36,793 bases of DNA. Origin: a bacterium. GTDB lineage: Bacteria; Campylobacterota; Campylobacteria; Campylobacterales; Arcobacteraceae. The translations under genes were made by a program, and so were the position numbers. Positions 8,887-18,091 of this stretch are shown in pieces (position 1 is the first letter of the stretch; each line of letters starts with the position of its first letter). Where the stretch lies: contig JAHIWE010000070.1 of NCBI GenBank assembly GCA_018816105.1, positions 1 through 36,793 of the forward strand. The letters are read 5' to 3'. Below the pieces are notes generated by a model. It made no database searches. It saw only the letters and a list, made by a program, of their open reading frames with translations, and had not been told where the DNA came from.

Positions 8887-10263
8887 ATGTTAAACTTTAC
8901 AAAATTTGAAAGAATTAATCCTGAAAAAAGGGATGTACTTCAAAGATTAAAAGATTTTAATGAAGTGTATCAAGTTTTTCCAAAGCAAAGAGCAGTAGAG
9001 CAATCTGATAGATGTATGCAGTGTGGTGATCCATACTGTCATACTGGATGTCCATTAGGGAATTTTATTCCTGCATGGTTAAAACAAACTGCTACTAAAA
9101 ATCCAGATTTAGCTTTTGCTTTATCTAATGAAACATCTCCTTTCCCTGAAATTTTAGGAAGAATTTGTCCTCAAGATGTATTATGTGAGGGTGCTTGTTC
9201 ATTAAATACAGGTCATGGGGCAATTTCTATTGGAGCAATTGAAACTCATATTTCTGAAGATGCTTTTGAAAGAGGAATGAAACCAAAATTTCCTACTCAT
9301 AAAAATGATAAAAAAGTAGCAGTTGTTGGTTCTGGACCTGCTGGTATTTCTGCTGCAACATTCCTTTTAAGAAAAGGTTTTAATGTTGAAATGTATGAAA
9401 GAGCAGATAGAGCAGGTGGACTTTTAATGTATGGAATTCCAGGATTTAAGCTTGATAAAACCACTGTTGATAGAAGAATTAACTGGTTATTAGAAGCTGG
9501 AATGAAATTACATTTAAATTGTGAAATTGGGAAAGATATCCCCTCTTCACAACTTGAAAAAGATTTTGATGCAATTTTCTTAGGTCTTGGTTCAACAAAA
9601 AGTAATAAAGTGAAAATTGAAGGTGAAAATGCATCAAATGTTCATTTTGCAATTGATTTTTTAACAGGAATTCAAAAAAGAAATCTTGGAAATAAAAATG
9701 TTAATTATATTGATGTAAAAGATAAAAAAGTAGTTGTAATTGGTGGTGGGGATACTGCTATGGACTGTGTAAGAACATCGGTTAGAGAAGGTGCAGAAAC
9801 TGTTAAATGTCTTTATAGAAGAGATGAAGCAAATATGCCTGGATCTAAAAAAGAAGTTGTTAATGCAAAAGAAGAGGGTGTTGAATTTGTATTTAACGTA
9901 AGTCCAAAATCTATAAAAGTTGAAAATGATTTAGGTGTTGCTATTGAATTATTAGAAACTTCTATGAGCCAAGCTGATTCAAGTGGTAGACAAAAGGTTG
10001 TTATTAATGAAGGTAGTGAGTATTTAGAAGAAGCAGATGTTATTATTCTAGCTCTTGGATTCTCACCTGAAGTTCCTGCATTTTTAAAAGACTTAAATGT
10101 TGAAACTAACTCTTGGGGAGCAGTTGTTATTGATTCTAAATTCAAAACATCTAATAAAAAAGTATATGCAGGTGGAGATTGCCAAAGAGGTGCTCACTTA
10201 GCTGTTACTGCTGCTACTGATGGTAGAGAAGCTGCTAGAGCTATTACAAAAGAATTATTGTAA
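8887..10263 (+). CDS. gltD: Glutamate synthase small subunit (NADPH oxidoreductase)
   Basis: The small subunit oxidises NADPH and passes electrons through FAD and Fe-S centres to GltB. Its 458 residues match the family. The N-terminal cysteines Cys43, Cys46, Cys51 and Cys55 (DRCMQCGDPYCHTGCP) and Cys94, Cys100 and Cys104 provide ligands for the 4Fe-4S clusters. The FAD site is VAVVGSGPAG (about 145-153), and the NADPH site is VVVIGGGDTAMD (about 282-293), followed by RRDEANMPGS. A C-terminal FAD motif reads VYAGGDCQRG. AGGGAG at the end of gltB supplies the ribosome binding site, and the 3-nt gap implies coupled translation giving equal amounts of the two subunits. Confidence 0.97.
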   Translation: MLNFTKFERINPEKRDVLQRLKDFNEVYQVFPKQRAVEQSDRCMQCGDPYCHTGCPLGNFIPAWLKQTATKNPDLAFALSNETSPFPEILGRICPQDVLCEGACSLNTGHGAISIGAIETHISEDAFERGMKPKFPTHKNDKKVAVVGSGPAGISAATFLLRKGFNVEMYERADRAGGLLMYGIPGFKLDKTTVDRRINWLLEAGMKLHLNCEIGKDIPSSQLEKDFDAIFLGLGSTKSNKVKIEGENASNVHFAIDFLTGIQKRNLGNKNVNYIDVKDKKVVVIGGGDTAMDCVRTSVREGAETVKCLYRRDEANMPGSKKEVVNAKEEGVEFVFNVSPKSIKVENDLGVAIELLETSMSQADSSGRQKVVINEGSEYLEEADVIILALGFSPEVPAFLKDLNVETNSWGAVVIDSKFKTSNKKVYAGGDCQRGAHLAVTAATDGREAARAITKELL

Positions 10264-10267
10264 TTAA

Positions 10268-11023
10268 ATGAACGAAAATATTACAGCCTTATATAAAAAA
10301 TCTTTTATAGAGGCTGTAATTCTTGCTAATAAAGAACTTTATACATATATTAATACAAATTTATCTTCAAAAGATTATGAATATACAAATACCACAGGTT
10401 TTGGTGGTGATAATTCTTTGAAGATTGATTTAATTGCTGAAAATATTTTTATAAAATATCTAAAAGATTTTGGAAATATTTATTCAGAAGAGTGTGGATT
10501 ATTAAGTACAAATAAAGAGTTTACAATAATGATTGACCCTTTAGATGGAAGTAATAATTTCTATTCAAACTTACCTTATTATGGCACTTCTGTAGCCCTT
10601 CAAAAAGATGAAATCACAATAGCAGGTTTTGTTACAAATTTAGTTTCTGCACTTGTAATATATAGAGCATTTGATGAAGAAATAAAACAAATATCTTTAT
10701 TTGATTTAAAAGAAAAAGAGTTTAATGAAGTGAATAAAACGAAAATTTCTATTTTTGAAAGAGCTTATAAATATCCTTTTCTTTGTGAAAAACTATATGA
10801 TAATAATATAAAATTTAGATCATTAGGCGCTGTTGCTTTATCTTTATGTGATGCTAAAAATTATGATTTTGTATTGTATTGTGGAAATATAAGAAATTTT
10901 GATATTGCAGCTGCTTTGTATATAAATAAGGATTTTTATATTTATAAAACAGATGAATCTTTACTAATAAGTAAAAATAAGGACAAATTTAACTTAATTA
11001 AAGAATTTATTAAAGAAGAATAG
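10268..11023 (+). CDS. Inositol monophosphatase-family phosphatase
   Basis: This is a Mg-dependent, lithium-sensitive-type sugar or nucleotide phosphatase of the IMPase/CysQ/SuhB fold. The metal site is visible: D54 and E58 in the first helix region (LKIDLIAEN), SEE at 73-75, and DPLDGSNNF at 90-98, the family signature. The C-terminal ligand motif, usually W-D-x-A-A, reads FDIAAALY near residue 208, with Phe replacing Trp. At 251 residues it is slightly short. The true substrate cannot be read from the sequence: 3'-phosphoadenosine 5'-phosphate, inositol phosphate and fructose bisphosphate are all possible. It begins 4 nt after gltD and probably shares its transcript. A weak TTATAACTC stretch between this gene and the ferredoxin could be a further promoter. 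Confidence 0.82.
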   Translation: MNENITALYKKSFIEAVILANKELYTYINTNLSSKDYEYTNTTGFGGDNSLKIDLIAENIFIKYLKDFGNIYSEECGLLSTNKEFTIMIDPLDGSNNFYSNLPYYGTSVALQKDEITIAGFVTNLVSALVIYRAFDEEIKQISLFDLKEKEFNEVNKTKISIFERAYKYPFLCEKLYDNNIKFRSLGAVALSLCDAKNYDFVLYCGNIRNFDIAAALYINKDFYIYKTDESLLISKNKDKFNLIKEFIKEE

Positions 11024-11044
11024 GTTATAACTCCAGATAAATAA

Positions 11045-11319
<275 letters not shown>

Positions 11320-11320
<1 letters not shown>

Positions 11321-12786
11321 TGTCTAAAGTAACAACTATTATTGACATTGGGTCTAACTCGATGCGTATGGTTGTATTACAAAAAAGTAGTAGGTTCTCT
11401 TTTAGTTTAATAAATGAAACTAAAAGTAGGGTGAAAATATCTGAGGGATGTTATGAAAATAATGGTAACCTTCAGGATATTCCTATGCAAAGAGCTTATG
11501 AATCTTTAAAATCTTTTTTAAATATATCTCATGCCTTAAAATCAAGAAAAATAATCTGTGTTGCAACATCTGCATTAAGAGATGCTCCAAATGCTAAAGT
11601 ATTTATTTCAAAAGTTCAAAAAGACTTAGGATTAAATATAAAAGTAATTGATGGAGAAAAAGAGGCATATTATGGTGGAGTTGCCGCTTTAAATTTAATT
11701 CATGATGACACTTTTGTTACTGTTGATATAGGTGGCGGATCTACTGAATTCTCATTTGTAAAAAATGGGAAGATAGAAAAATCAATTTCACTTAATATTG
11801 GAACAGTTAGAATAAAAGAACTTTATTTTAATAAAGATGATATTGAAGGTGCTAGAAAAGTTATCTTAGATAATTTAAAAAAGATTTTTGATTTAGGAAT
11901 TGAAATTCCAAGTAAAGTCGTTGGAATTGGTGGAAGTATTAGGGCTATTTCAAAAATAGTGATGGCAAGAAATGATTATCCATTGGATATTTTACATGGA
12001 TATACTTACGAAGTAAAAAATGAAAAGAACTTTTTTAATAAAATTATTGATGCAAATACAAATGACGAATTAAAATCATTGGGTGTTAAAAAAGATAGAT
12101 TTGATACTATAAAAGAGGGTTCATTTATATTTAAAACAATATTAGATGAGTTAAATATCAAAGAAGTAATTACATCAGGAGTGGGTGTTAGAGAAGGTGT
12201 TTATTTAACTGATTTATTAAGAAACTCAAATCATAAATTCCCAGAAAACTTCAATGTAAGTGTTAGATCATTACTTGATAGATTTCAAATTGATGAAAAA
12301 CAAAGTGCTTATATGGGAAATAATGCAGGAAAGATTTTTGATGTTTTAAAACCTATGCATAATTTAGATGATAAGCTAAGAACACTATTAGTAATTGCTT
12401 CAAAATTACATTCAATTGGTTCAACACTAAACTTTTATAAATCAAATGATAATGCTTTCGATTTTATTTTAAATGGTTTAAATTATGATTTCTTACACAC
12501 ATCAAGAGTTGTGGTTGCTCATACGATAAAGTTTTCGAAAAAATCATTGCCTTCAAAAAGTGATATTTCAAAATATCAAGATTTACTGCCTTCGTTAGAG
12601 ATTATGCAATGGATGTCATTTATGATTTCATTGAATATTGCAATAAATCAAGATTTATCAAGACCAAAAGTTGAATATGTATTAGATAATAATACTTTAG
12701 AAATTAATTTATCAAATAAATCATTTCTAATTGAAGCAAATATTGATAAATTAGAAAGTCCAGAAGAGCTAAATATAAAGATATAA
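11320..12786 (+). CDS. Ppx/GppA family phosphatase
   Basis: This enzyme is an exopolyphosphatase or guanosine pentaphosphate phosphohydrolase, acting on polyphosphate or pppGpp in the stringent response. The ASKHA phosphate-binding loops are IDIGSNSMRMVV (8-19) and VDIGGGSTEF (135-144), with the catalytic region DGEKEAYYGGVAA (111-123) and a third loop, VGIGGSIRAIS (about 205). Residues beyond about 310 form an HD-like helical C-terminal domain, giving a total of 488 residues, close to the long E. coli-type proteins. Sequence alone does not separate Ppx from GppA. It starts in the ferredoxin stop codon and ends 2 nt before the acyltransferase gene, so the run from ferredoxin to lpxL looks like one operon. 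Confidence 0.9.
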
Positions 12787-12788
12787 TT

Positions 12789-13694
12789 ATGAAAAAAATA
12801 GTTTACAAACTTTTTTTAGTACTTATTTTTATACTAAGAAAATTACCAAAATCATTTCTAAGAAATTTTTTTAAATTTATTGCATATCTTGGTTATTTAT
12901 TTGCCAGAAAAACAAATAGGATTATTGAAACAAATTTAAATTTTGTTTTTGAAAATTCTTTATCAAAAGATGAGATTAAGAAAATTCAAAAATATTCATA
13001 TTTTAATATGATTTTATGGGTTCAATCTTTAATTGAAAATCTTGATGTTAGTGATGAAGAATTAAAAAGAACTGTTAAAATTGAGAATGAAGATATTATT
13101 AAAGACTTGGTAAAAGAAGATAAACCAATAATTTTAATATCAGCACACTATGGAAATATTGAGATGTTAAGTTGTTATATAAATAAATTTGTAACACCTT
13201 TGTCTCAAGTAGCCCGTGAATCAAATTTTAGTGAAGTTGATGAATTTATTATAAAGGCAAGAGAAGCTTCTGGAAGTAAAATTATTTTTAAAACTGGAGC
13301 TTTGAAAAAACTTGTAAAAGCCTTAATGAAAAAAGAAGCTGTTTCTTTACTAATTGATCAAAATATAAATTCAAAAGATGGTGAAGAGGTTGAGTTTCTA
13401 GGTAAAAAAGCTTATCAAACAGCATCAACTGCAACTCTTGCAAGAAAATTTAATGCATATATTATTCCTGTAGCTATTTTTAACGAAGAAAACTATAATT
13501 ATAAGATTAAAGTGTATGAGCCAATCATACCAATAAAAACTGATAATGAAAAAGATGATATAAAACAAATTTCTCAATTGGAAGCTAATGCAATATCTGC
13601 TATAATTTATGAAGATAAAAAACAGTGGTTTTGGCCGCATAAAAGATTTAAAAGCCATTATAGAGAGATATATGAAAAGAATCCTAATAATTAG
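12789..13694 (+). CDS. lpxL: Lipid A biosynthesis lauroyl acyltransferase (LpxL/HtrB family)
   Basis: This inner-membrane enzyme adds a secondary acyl chain to the Kdo-lipid A precursor. The acyltransferase motif H-x4-E is at His120 to Glu125 in SAHYGNIEML. The N terminus has a hydrophobic anchor (about 4-17) followed by a basic stretch, RKLPKSFLRNFFK. LIDQNI, about residue 193, and GKKAYQTASTATLARK match the fatty-acyl binding part of the family. The C-terminal HKRFK pattern (WFWPHKRFKSHY) is also diagnostic. Length (301 residues) is normal. The gene overlaps the next one by 23 nt and opens the envelope-glycan block. LpxL versus LpxM specificity cannot be decided here. Confidence 0.92.
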   Translation: MKKIVYKLFLVLIFILRKLPKSFLRNFFKFIAYLGYLFARKTNRIIETNLNFVFENSLSKDEIKKIQKYSYFNMILWVQSLIENLDVSDEELKRTVKIENEDIIKDLVKEDKPIILISAHYGNIEMLSCYINKFVTPLSQVARESNFSEVDEFIIKAREASGSKIIFKTGALKKLVKALMKKEAVSLLIDQNINSKDGEEVEFLGKKAYQTASTATLARKFNAYIIPVAIFNEENYNYKIKVYEPIIPIKTDNEKDDIKQISQLEANAISAIIYEDKKQWFWPHKRFKSHYREIYEKNPNN

Positions 13695-14550
13695 TGACGG
13701 AAAACCAGGTCACCTAAATCAATCCATTGCATTTTGTAAAATAAAAGATGTTAGTTATGATATTTTAGAAGTAAAGTTTAAATCTAAATTTCATAAAGCC
13801 TTATCATATGCTTTCGATAAAATCGAGTATTATACTGATATTTTATTTGATGATTATAAGAAATTCTATTTTGATTTTTATGATGCAGTTGTAAGTGCTG
13901 GTTCTGGGACTTATTATTTTAATAAATATATTGGCAAAAAATTTAACAAAAAATCAATAGCATTAATGCTTCCGAAATCTTATAAATATAGTAATTTTTA
14001 CTATATTATTGCTCAAGAACATGATAATCCAATCAGACAAAATAATATTTTGACTTTGCCTTTAAATCTATCTTTTCCAAAAGAAAGAGGCTGTGTTAAG
14101 AAAGTTGAAGATAAAAAATCATTAGCTGTGATAATAGGTGGAGATAATGATGTTTTTGATATGGAGCATGAACTTATAAAAGATGAACTAGATGATATAT
14201 TTGAAAAATATCCTGATTATTTAAAATATATTACAACTTCAAGAAGAACATCCCCAAATATAGAAGCTTTAGTTAATGAGTATGAATTTGATTATAAATT
14301 AATCTACTCAAAAGATCCAAGTGTAAATCCAATTGGTGATTTTATAGCCGTTTGTGATGAGTTTTTTATTACAGCAGATTCAACATCAATGTTAAGTGAA
14401 GTTCGAGCTAACAGCCAAGCTAAAATAAATATTATAGATTTAGATTCAAAAAAAGAAAATACAAAGTTTCATAGATTAGTTGACATTATAGAAGAAATGG
14501 ATGACGAAAAAGTTAACTTTACAAAATTATTGAAAAAAGTAAAAATATAA
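13672..14550 (+). CDS. ELM1/GtrOC1-family putative glycosyltransferase
   Basis: This protein belongs to the bacterial branch of the family named after plant mitochondrial fission protein ELM1, which has a GT-B-like fold. I chose the ATG at 13672 (MKRILIISDGKPGHLNQS) because the conserved DGKPGHLNQ strand-loop begins there and GAGAG lies upstream; an in-frame ATG at 13609 would add 21 unconserved residues. Other family marks are a VSAGSGTYYFNKYI loop, ALMLP, a GGDN motif (about residue 155) and TTSRRTSP followed by FITADSTSMLSEV near the C terminus, which resembles a sugar-nucleotide binding loop. It is 292 residues and overlaps lpxL by 23 nt, so it is translated with it. A role in lipid A or core glycosylation fits the context, but the donor and acceptor are unknown. 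Confidence 0.8.
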   Translation: MKRILIISDGKPGHLNQSIAFCKIKDVSYDILEVKFKSKFHKALSYAFDKIEYYTDILFDDYKKFYFDFYDAVVSAGSGTYYFNKYIGKKFNKKSIALMLPKSYKYSNFYYIIAQEHDNPIRQNNILTLPLNLSFPKERGCVKKVEDKKSLAVIIGGDNDVFDMEHELIKDELDDIFEKYPDYLKYITTSRRTSPNIEALVNEYEFDYKLIYSKDPSVNPIGDFIAVCDEFFITADSTSMLSEVRANSQAKINIIDLDSKKENTKFHRLVDIIEEMDDEKVNFTKLLKKVKI

Positions 14551-14577
14551 AATAACTATTAATTAAAAGGAAAAAAG

Positions 14578-15846
14578 TTGACTAAAAAAATATGTATAAT
14601 CGGCCTAGGATATGTAGGTTTACCCCTAGCTCATGCCTTTAGTAGTAAATATCAAGTTGTAGGTTTCGATATAAATAAACCAAGAGTTGATGAATTAAAT
14701 GCAGGTTATGATAGAACTTTAGAATTAACTAGTGATGAAGTAAATGAATCTATAAAAAACGGTATGATTTATAGTACAAATATGAATGATATTAAAGATT
14801 GTAACATTTATATTGTTACTGTTCCAACTCCAATTGATAGTACTAACAGACCTGATTTAACTCCTTTAATTAAATCTTCTCAAACTATTGGAAAAGTTTT
14901 AAAAAAAGATGATATTGTAATATATGAATCTACTGTTTATCCAGGTGTTACAGAAGAGGTTTGTGTACCTGAATTGGAAAAAGAATCAGGAATGATTTTT
15001 AATAAAGATTTTTTCTGTGGATATAGTCCAGAGAGAATTAATCCAGGTGATAAAGAACATACTGTTACTAAAATTCTTAAAATAACAGCAGGTTCAACTC
15101 CTGCTATTGCTGATATAGTTGATGATTTATATAAATCAATAATTATTGCAGGAACTCATAAAGCTAGCTCTATAAAAGTGGCTGAAGCTGCTAAAGTTAT
15201 TGAGAATACTCAAAGAGATGTAAATATAGCACTTATAAATGAATTAGCTCTAATCTTTGATACTATGAATATAAGTACAAATGATGTAATAGAAGCAGCT
15301 GCTACTAAATGGAATTTTATTAAATTAAAGCCAGGATTAGTAGGTGGTCACTGTATTGGTGTAGATCCTTATTATCTAACTTTTAAATCAGAAGAATTAG
15401 GATATAAACCAAATCTAATTTTGGGGGCTAGACAGATCAATAATGGTATGGGTAAATATATTGCCGAAAAAACAATTAAACTAATGATTAAAGCTGGAAA
15501 AATAATTAAAGACTCGAATATCTTAATAATGGGATTGACTTTTAAAGAAAATTGCCCAGATATAAGAAACACAAAAGTAGTTGATATTATAAAAGAATTA
15601 AAAGATTATGGGGCTAATATTGATGTTTATGAACCATGGATTGATGAAAAAGATAAAGACTATTATGATTATAACTTTGTACAAAATCCATTTGAAAATA
15701 CAAAAAAATATGATTCAATAGTTGTCGCTGTTGGACATGATAAATTTAAAACTATATCACAAGAACAGTATGATTCTTTGATAGAAAATGAGAAAATCAT
15801 TATTGATGTAAAAGGAATCGTTCCTAATCCTTCTTGGAAATTATAA
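14578..15846 (+). CDS. UDP-N-acetyl-hexosamine 6-dehydrogenase (WbpA/TviB type)
   Basis: The enzyme oxidises C6 of a UDP-N-acetylhexosamine twice with NAD to make the uronic acid used in surface polysaccharides. The NAD site is IGLGYVGLPLA at the N terminus. VPTPID, YESTVYPG and the central AEAAKVIENTQRDVNIALIN helix are family marks. Cys259 in GGHCIGVDPYYL is the catalytic thiol. A C-terminal UDP-binding domain follows (TFKENCPDIRNTKVVDII). The length (422) matches WbpA/TviB rather than the shorter plain Ugd. The start is a TTG with AAAAGG about 9 nt upstream; no ATG lies close enough to give the NAD fold. No epimerase or aminotransferase partner gene is in the window. It begins the contiguous glycan operon; its start follows the ELM1 gene by 27 nt. 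Confidence 0.9.
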   Translation: MTKKICIIGLGYVGLPLAHAFSSKYQVVGFDINKPRVDELNAGYDRTLELTSDEVNESIKNGMIYSTNMNDIKDCNIYIVTVPTPIDSTNRPDLTPLIKSSQTIGKVLKKDDIVIYESTVYPGVTEEVCVPELEKESGMIFNKDFFCGYSPERINPGDKEHTVTKILKITAGSTPAIADIVDDLYKSIIIAGTHKASSIKVAEAAKVIENTQRDVNIALINELALIFDTMNISTNDVIEAAATKWNFIKLKPGLVGGHCIGVDPYYLTFKSEELGYKPNLILGARQINNGMGKYIAEKTIKLMIKAGKIIKDSNILIMGLTFKENCPDIRNTKVVDIIKELKDYGANIDVYEPWIDEKDKDYYDYNFVQNPFENTKKYDSIVVAVGHDKFKTISQEQYDSLIENEKIIIDVKGIVPNPSWKL

Positions 15847-15849
15847 TAT

Positions 15850-16956
15850 ATGAAAATTGTGCAGTTACTTCCTGAATTAAATGAAGGTGGAGTTGAACGA
15901 GGAGTTGTTGAGCTAAGCCGTGAATATGTGAAACTAGGAATTGAGTCATATGTTATTAGTGCAGGGGGAAAACTAGAAAATCAAATAAATATTGATGGTG
16001 GAAATCATATAAAATTTGATGTTTGTAGTAAAAATATTTTCACAGCCTTTTCAAGAGTAAATGCTTTAAAAAAAATACTAAAAGAGATAAAACCAGATAT
16101 TATTCACGTAAGAAGTAGAGTTCCTGCTTGGCTTGTATATTTTGCAAATAAAAGTTTGAAGATCAAAGTTGTGAGCACTGTTCATGGTTTCAACAGTGTT
16201 GGATTTTATAGCTCTATTATGCAAAAAGCAGATGCAGTTATATGTGTAAGTAATAGTATAAAAGAGTATATTCAAAAACATTATCAAACTGAAGACTCAA
16301 AAATAACTGTAATTCCAAGAGGGATAGATTTAGAACTTTTTAATCCAAAAAATATTGATAATAGTTTTACAAATAACTTCAAAAAAGAGAATAAACTAGA
16401 TGGTAAATTTATAATCTCAAGTGTAGGAAGAATTACTCAGTTAAAAGATTATGAAACATTTATAAAAGCTATTTTAATAGTAAAAAAAGAGATTCCAAAT
16501 ATTATAGCTTTAATTGTAGGTGGAGTAAGAAGTGATAAAGAAGATTATTTAAACTCTTTAAAAAGTTTAGTAAAAGAATTAAATTTGGAAGAAAATATTA
16601 TTTTTACAGGAAGCCAAAGTAAAATAGCAGAAATTTATGCACTAAGTGATGTAGTTGTAAGTAGTTCAAAAAAACCAGAAAGCTTTGGGCGTGCAGTTGC
16701 TGAATCTATTGCTATGAACACTCCTGTAATTGCAACAAATCATGGTGGTGTAAAAGACATAATAATTGAAAATAAAAATGGTTTTTTCTTTGAAGTTGGA
16801 AATGAGAAAGAGTTAGCTAATAATATTTTGAAAACTAGAAATATAAGTTTTGATGGATATAATTATATTTCTTATAATTTTTCTTTGGAGAATATGGTGA
16901 ATAATACTTTAGCAGTTTATAAAAAGGCATTTAATGTTATCCTTAAAAAAGATTGA
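15850..16956 (+). CDS. Glycosyltransferase, GT4 family
   Basis: This is a retaining GT-B glycosyltransferase that probably adds one sugar to the growing core or surface glycan on the cytoplasmic side. The N-terminal domain shows the acceptor loop NEGGVERGVVEL, then DIIHVRSR and STVHGFNS. The C-terminal nucleotide-sugar domain shows SVGRITQLKDYETFIKA, and the E-x7-E pair is intact at Glu277 and Glu285 (ESFGRAVAES), followed by TNHGGVKDII. Length (368) is normal. It begins 3 nt after the dehydrogenase stop and overlaps the next gene by 23 nt. The specificity cannot be read from the sequence. Confidence 0.9.
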   Translation: MKIVQLLPELNEGGVERGVVELSREYVKLGIESYVISAGGKLENQINIDGGNHIKFDVCSKNIFTAFSRVNALKKILKEIKPDIIHVRSRVPAWLVYFANKSLKIKVVSTVHGFNSVGFYSSIMQKADAVICVSNSIKEYIQKHYQTEDSKITVIPRGIDLELFNPKNIDNSFTNNFKKENKLDGKFIISSVGRITQLKDYETFIKAILIVKKEIPNIIALIVGGVRSDKEDYLNSLKSLVKELNLEENIIFTGSQSKIAEIYALSDVVVSSSKKPESFGRAVAESIAMNTPVIATNHGGVKDIIIENKNGFFFEVGNEKELANNILKTRNISFDGYNYISYNFSLENMVNNTLAVYKKAFNVILKKD

Positions 16957-18091
16957 AAATAAAGAAATAGTAATATTTAAATTTTTATTTTTTATCTGGA
17001 TTCTAGCTATTCCTTTTAAAAATGCTGTTTATCAGGTTGCCGTTGCTTCGATGATAATATTCTTTTTTGTACATCTATTAAAAAATAGAAGAGTTGATAT
17101 TTTAATTGAGAACTTTAAACAGACAAAATATTTAACCATTGGATTTTTTTGTATTATTATAAGCATGTTCCTTTCAAATTTGTTTAATTTAGATTATTTA
17201 AATGAAAAATCATGGCGTTTAAGTTATATGTTTTTTGTTAGATATGCTCTTGTTTTCATACTTTTATCTTATTTTTATAGATTAGATTTTTTCAATAAAA
17301 AAGAAATTACAATAAGTCTTTTTTCTTCTTTTATTTTATTAGGATTAACGGGAGTATTTCAAATATTACTAAATCCAGATATTATTACAGGACTTGGTAT
17401 TACAGGGACTCTTGACAATAGAAATGCCTTTGGTTTATTTATGGGAATGGGATTTGTCTTAAGTTTAGTTCTAATAAAAGATCAGAAAGTATTAGGATTA
17501 TTTTTAATATTATTTTTCTCATTTCTTATGATATTTTCATTTTCAAGATCTTCTTGGGTTGCTAGTGCTTGTTCAGTTTTTATTATGTTTATTTTAAATT
17601 ATAAAAAAATAAAAATAATTCATTTTATATATTTAGTGGTATTTTGTATTTTTATAGTAACTTTATATTTTACTTTTGATTCTTTTCAAGAAAGATTTAA
17701 ACAGTTATTAGAAGGAGACTCAAGTAGTAGAACTACAATTTGGATGCATACAATTGTTTTTATAAAAGAAAAAATTCTTTTTGGATATGGAGTTTCAACA
17801 TGGAAACTTTTACCAGATACCTTTTTGAATCAATTCCCTGATCCACACAATATGATATTAGAAATATTAATTTATACAGGTTTTGTAGGCTTAACAGCAT
17901 CAATTTTTTCTATATTGATAGTACTAATAAAAATTTTTACAACAAAAAATTTTATTTTATTTCCAATAGCCTCTTATTTTTTAGTGGTTACGCAATTTGA
18001 TTTTGGTGCATTTGGATCAAAAGAAATTCTTAGTTTTTTAACGATATTTGTTTTCTTTATTTATTCAGATAGTTTTAAAGTAGCTAAATGA
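16934..18091 (+). CDS. O-antigen ligase / polymerase-like membrane protein (WaaL/Wzy_C)
   Basis: This polytopic inner-membrane protein probably joins undecaprenyl-linked glycan to lipid A core (WaaL) or polymerises it (Wzy). It has about ten hydrophobic segments over 385 residues. A larger hydrophilic loop follows the FDSFQERFK segment and holds the family signature: SSSRTTIWMHTIVFIKEKIL (Arg), GYGVSTW, and PDPHNMILEILIYTG with the conserved His. These match the periplasmic loop of the Wzy_C domain. The gene overlaps the GT4 gene upstream by 23 nt and the deacetylase downstream by 4 nt (ATGA). Ligase and polymerase cannot be told apart here. No flippase gene is in the window. Confidence 0.85.
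   Translation: MLSLKKIENKEIVIFKFLFFIWILAIPFKNAVYQVAVASMIIFFFVHLLKNRRVDILIENFKQTKYLTIGFFCIIISMFLSNLFNLDYLNEKSWRLSYMFFVRYALVFILLSYFYRLDFFNKKEITISLFSSFILLGLTGVFQILLNPDIITGLGITGTLDNRNAFGLFMGMGFVLSLVLIKDQKVLGLFLILFFSFLMIFSFSRSSWVASACSVFIMFILNYKKIKIIHFIYLVVFCIFIVTLYFTFDSFQERFKQLLEGDSSSRTTIWMHTIVFIKEKILFGYGVSTWKLLPDTFLNQFPDPHNMILEILIYTGFVGLTASIFSILIVLIKIFTTKNFILFPIASYFLVVTQFDFGAFGSKEILSFLTIFVFFIYSDSFKVAK

Noticed and set aside
13609-13671. Longer N terminus for the ELM1-family protein
   Set aside because: The added 21 residues lie wholly inside lpxL in another frame and precede the conserved DGKPGHLNQ start; the ATG at 13672 has a better upstream site.
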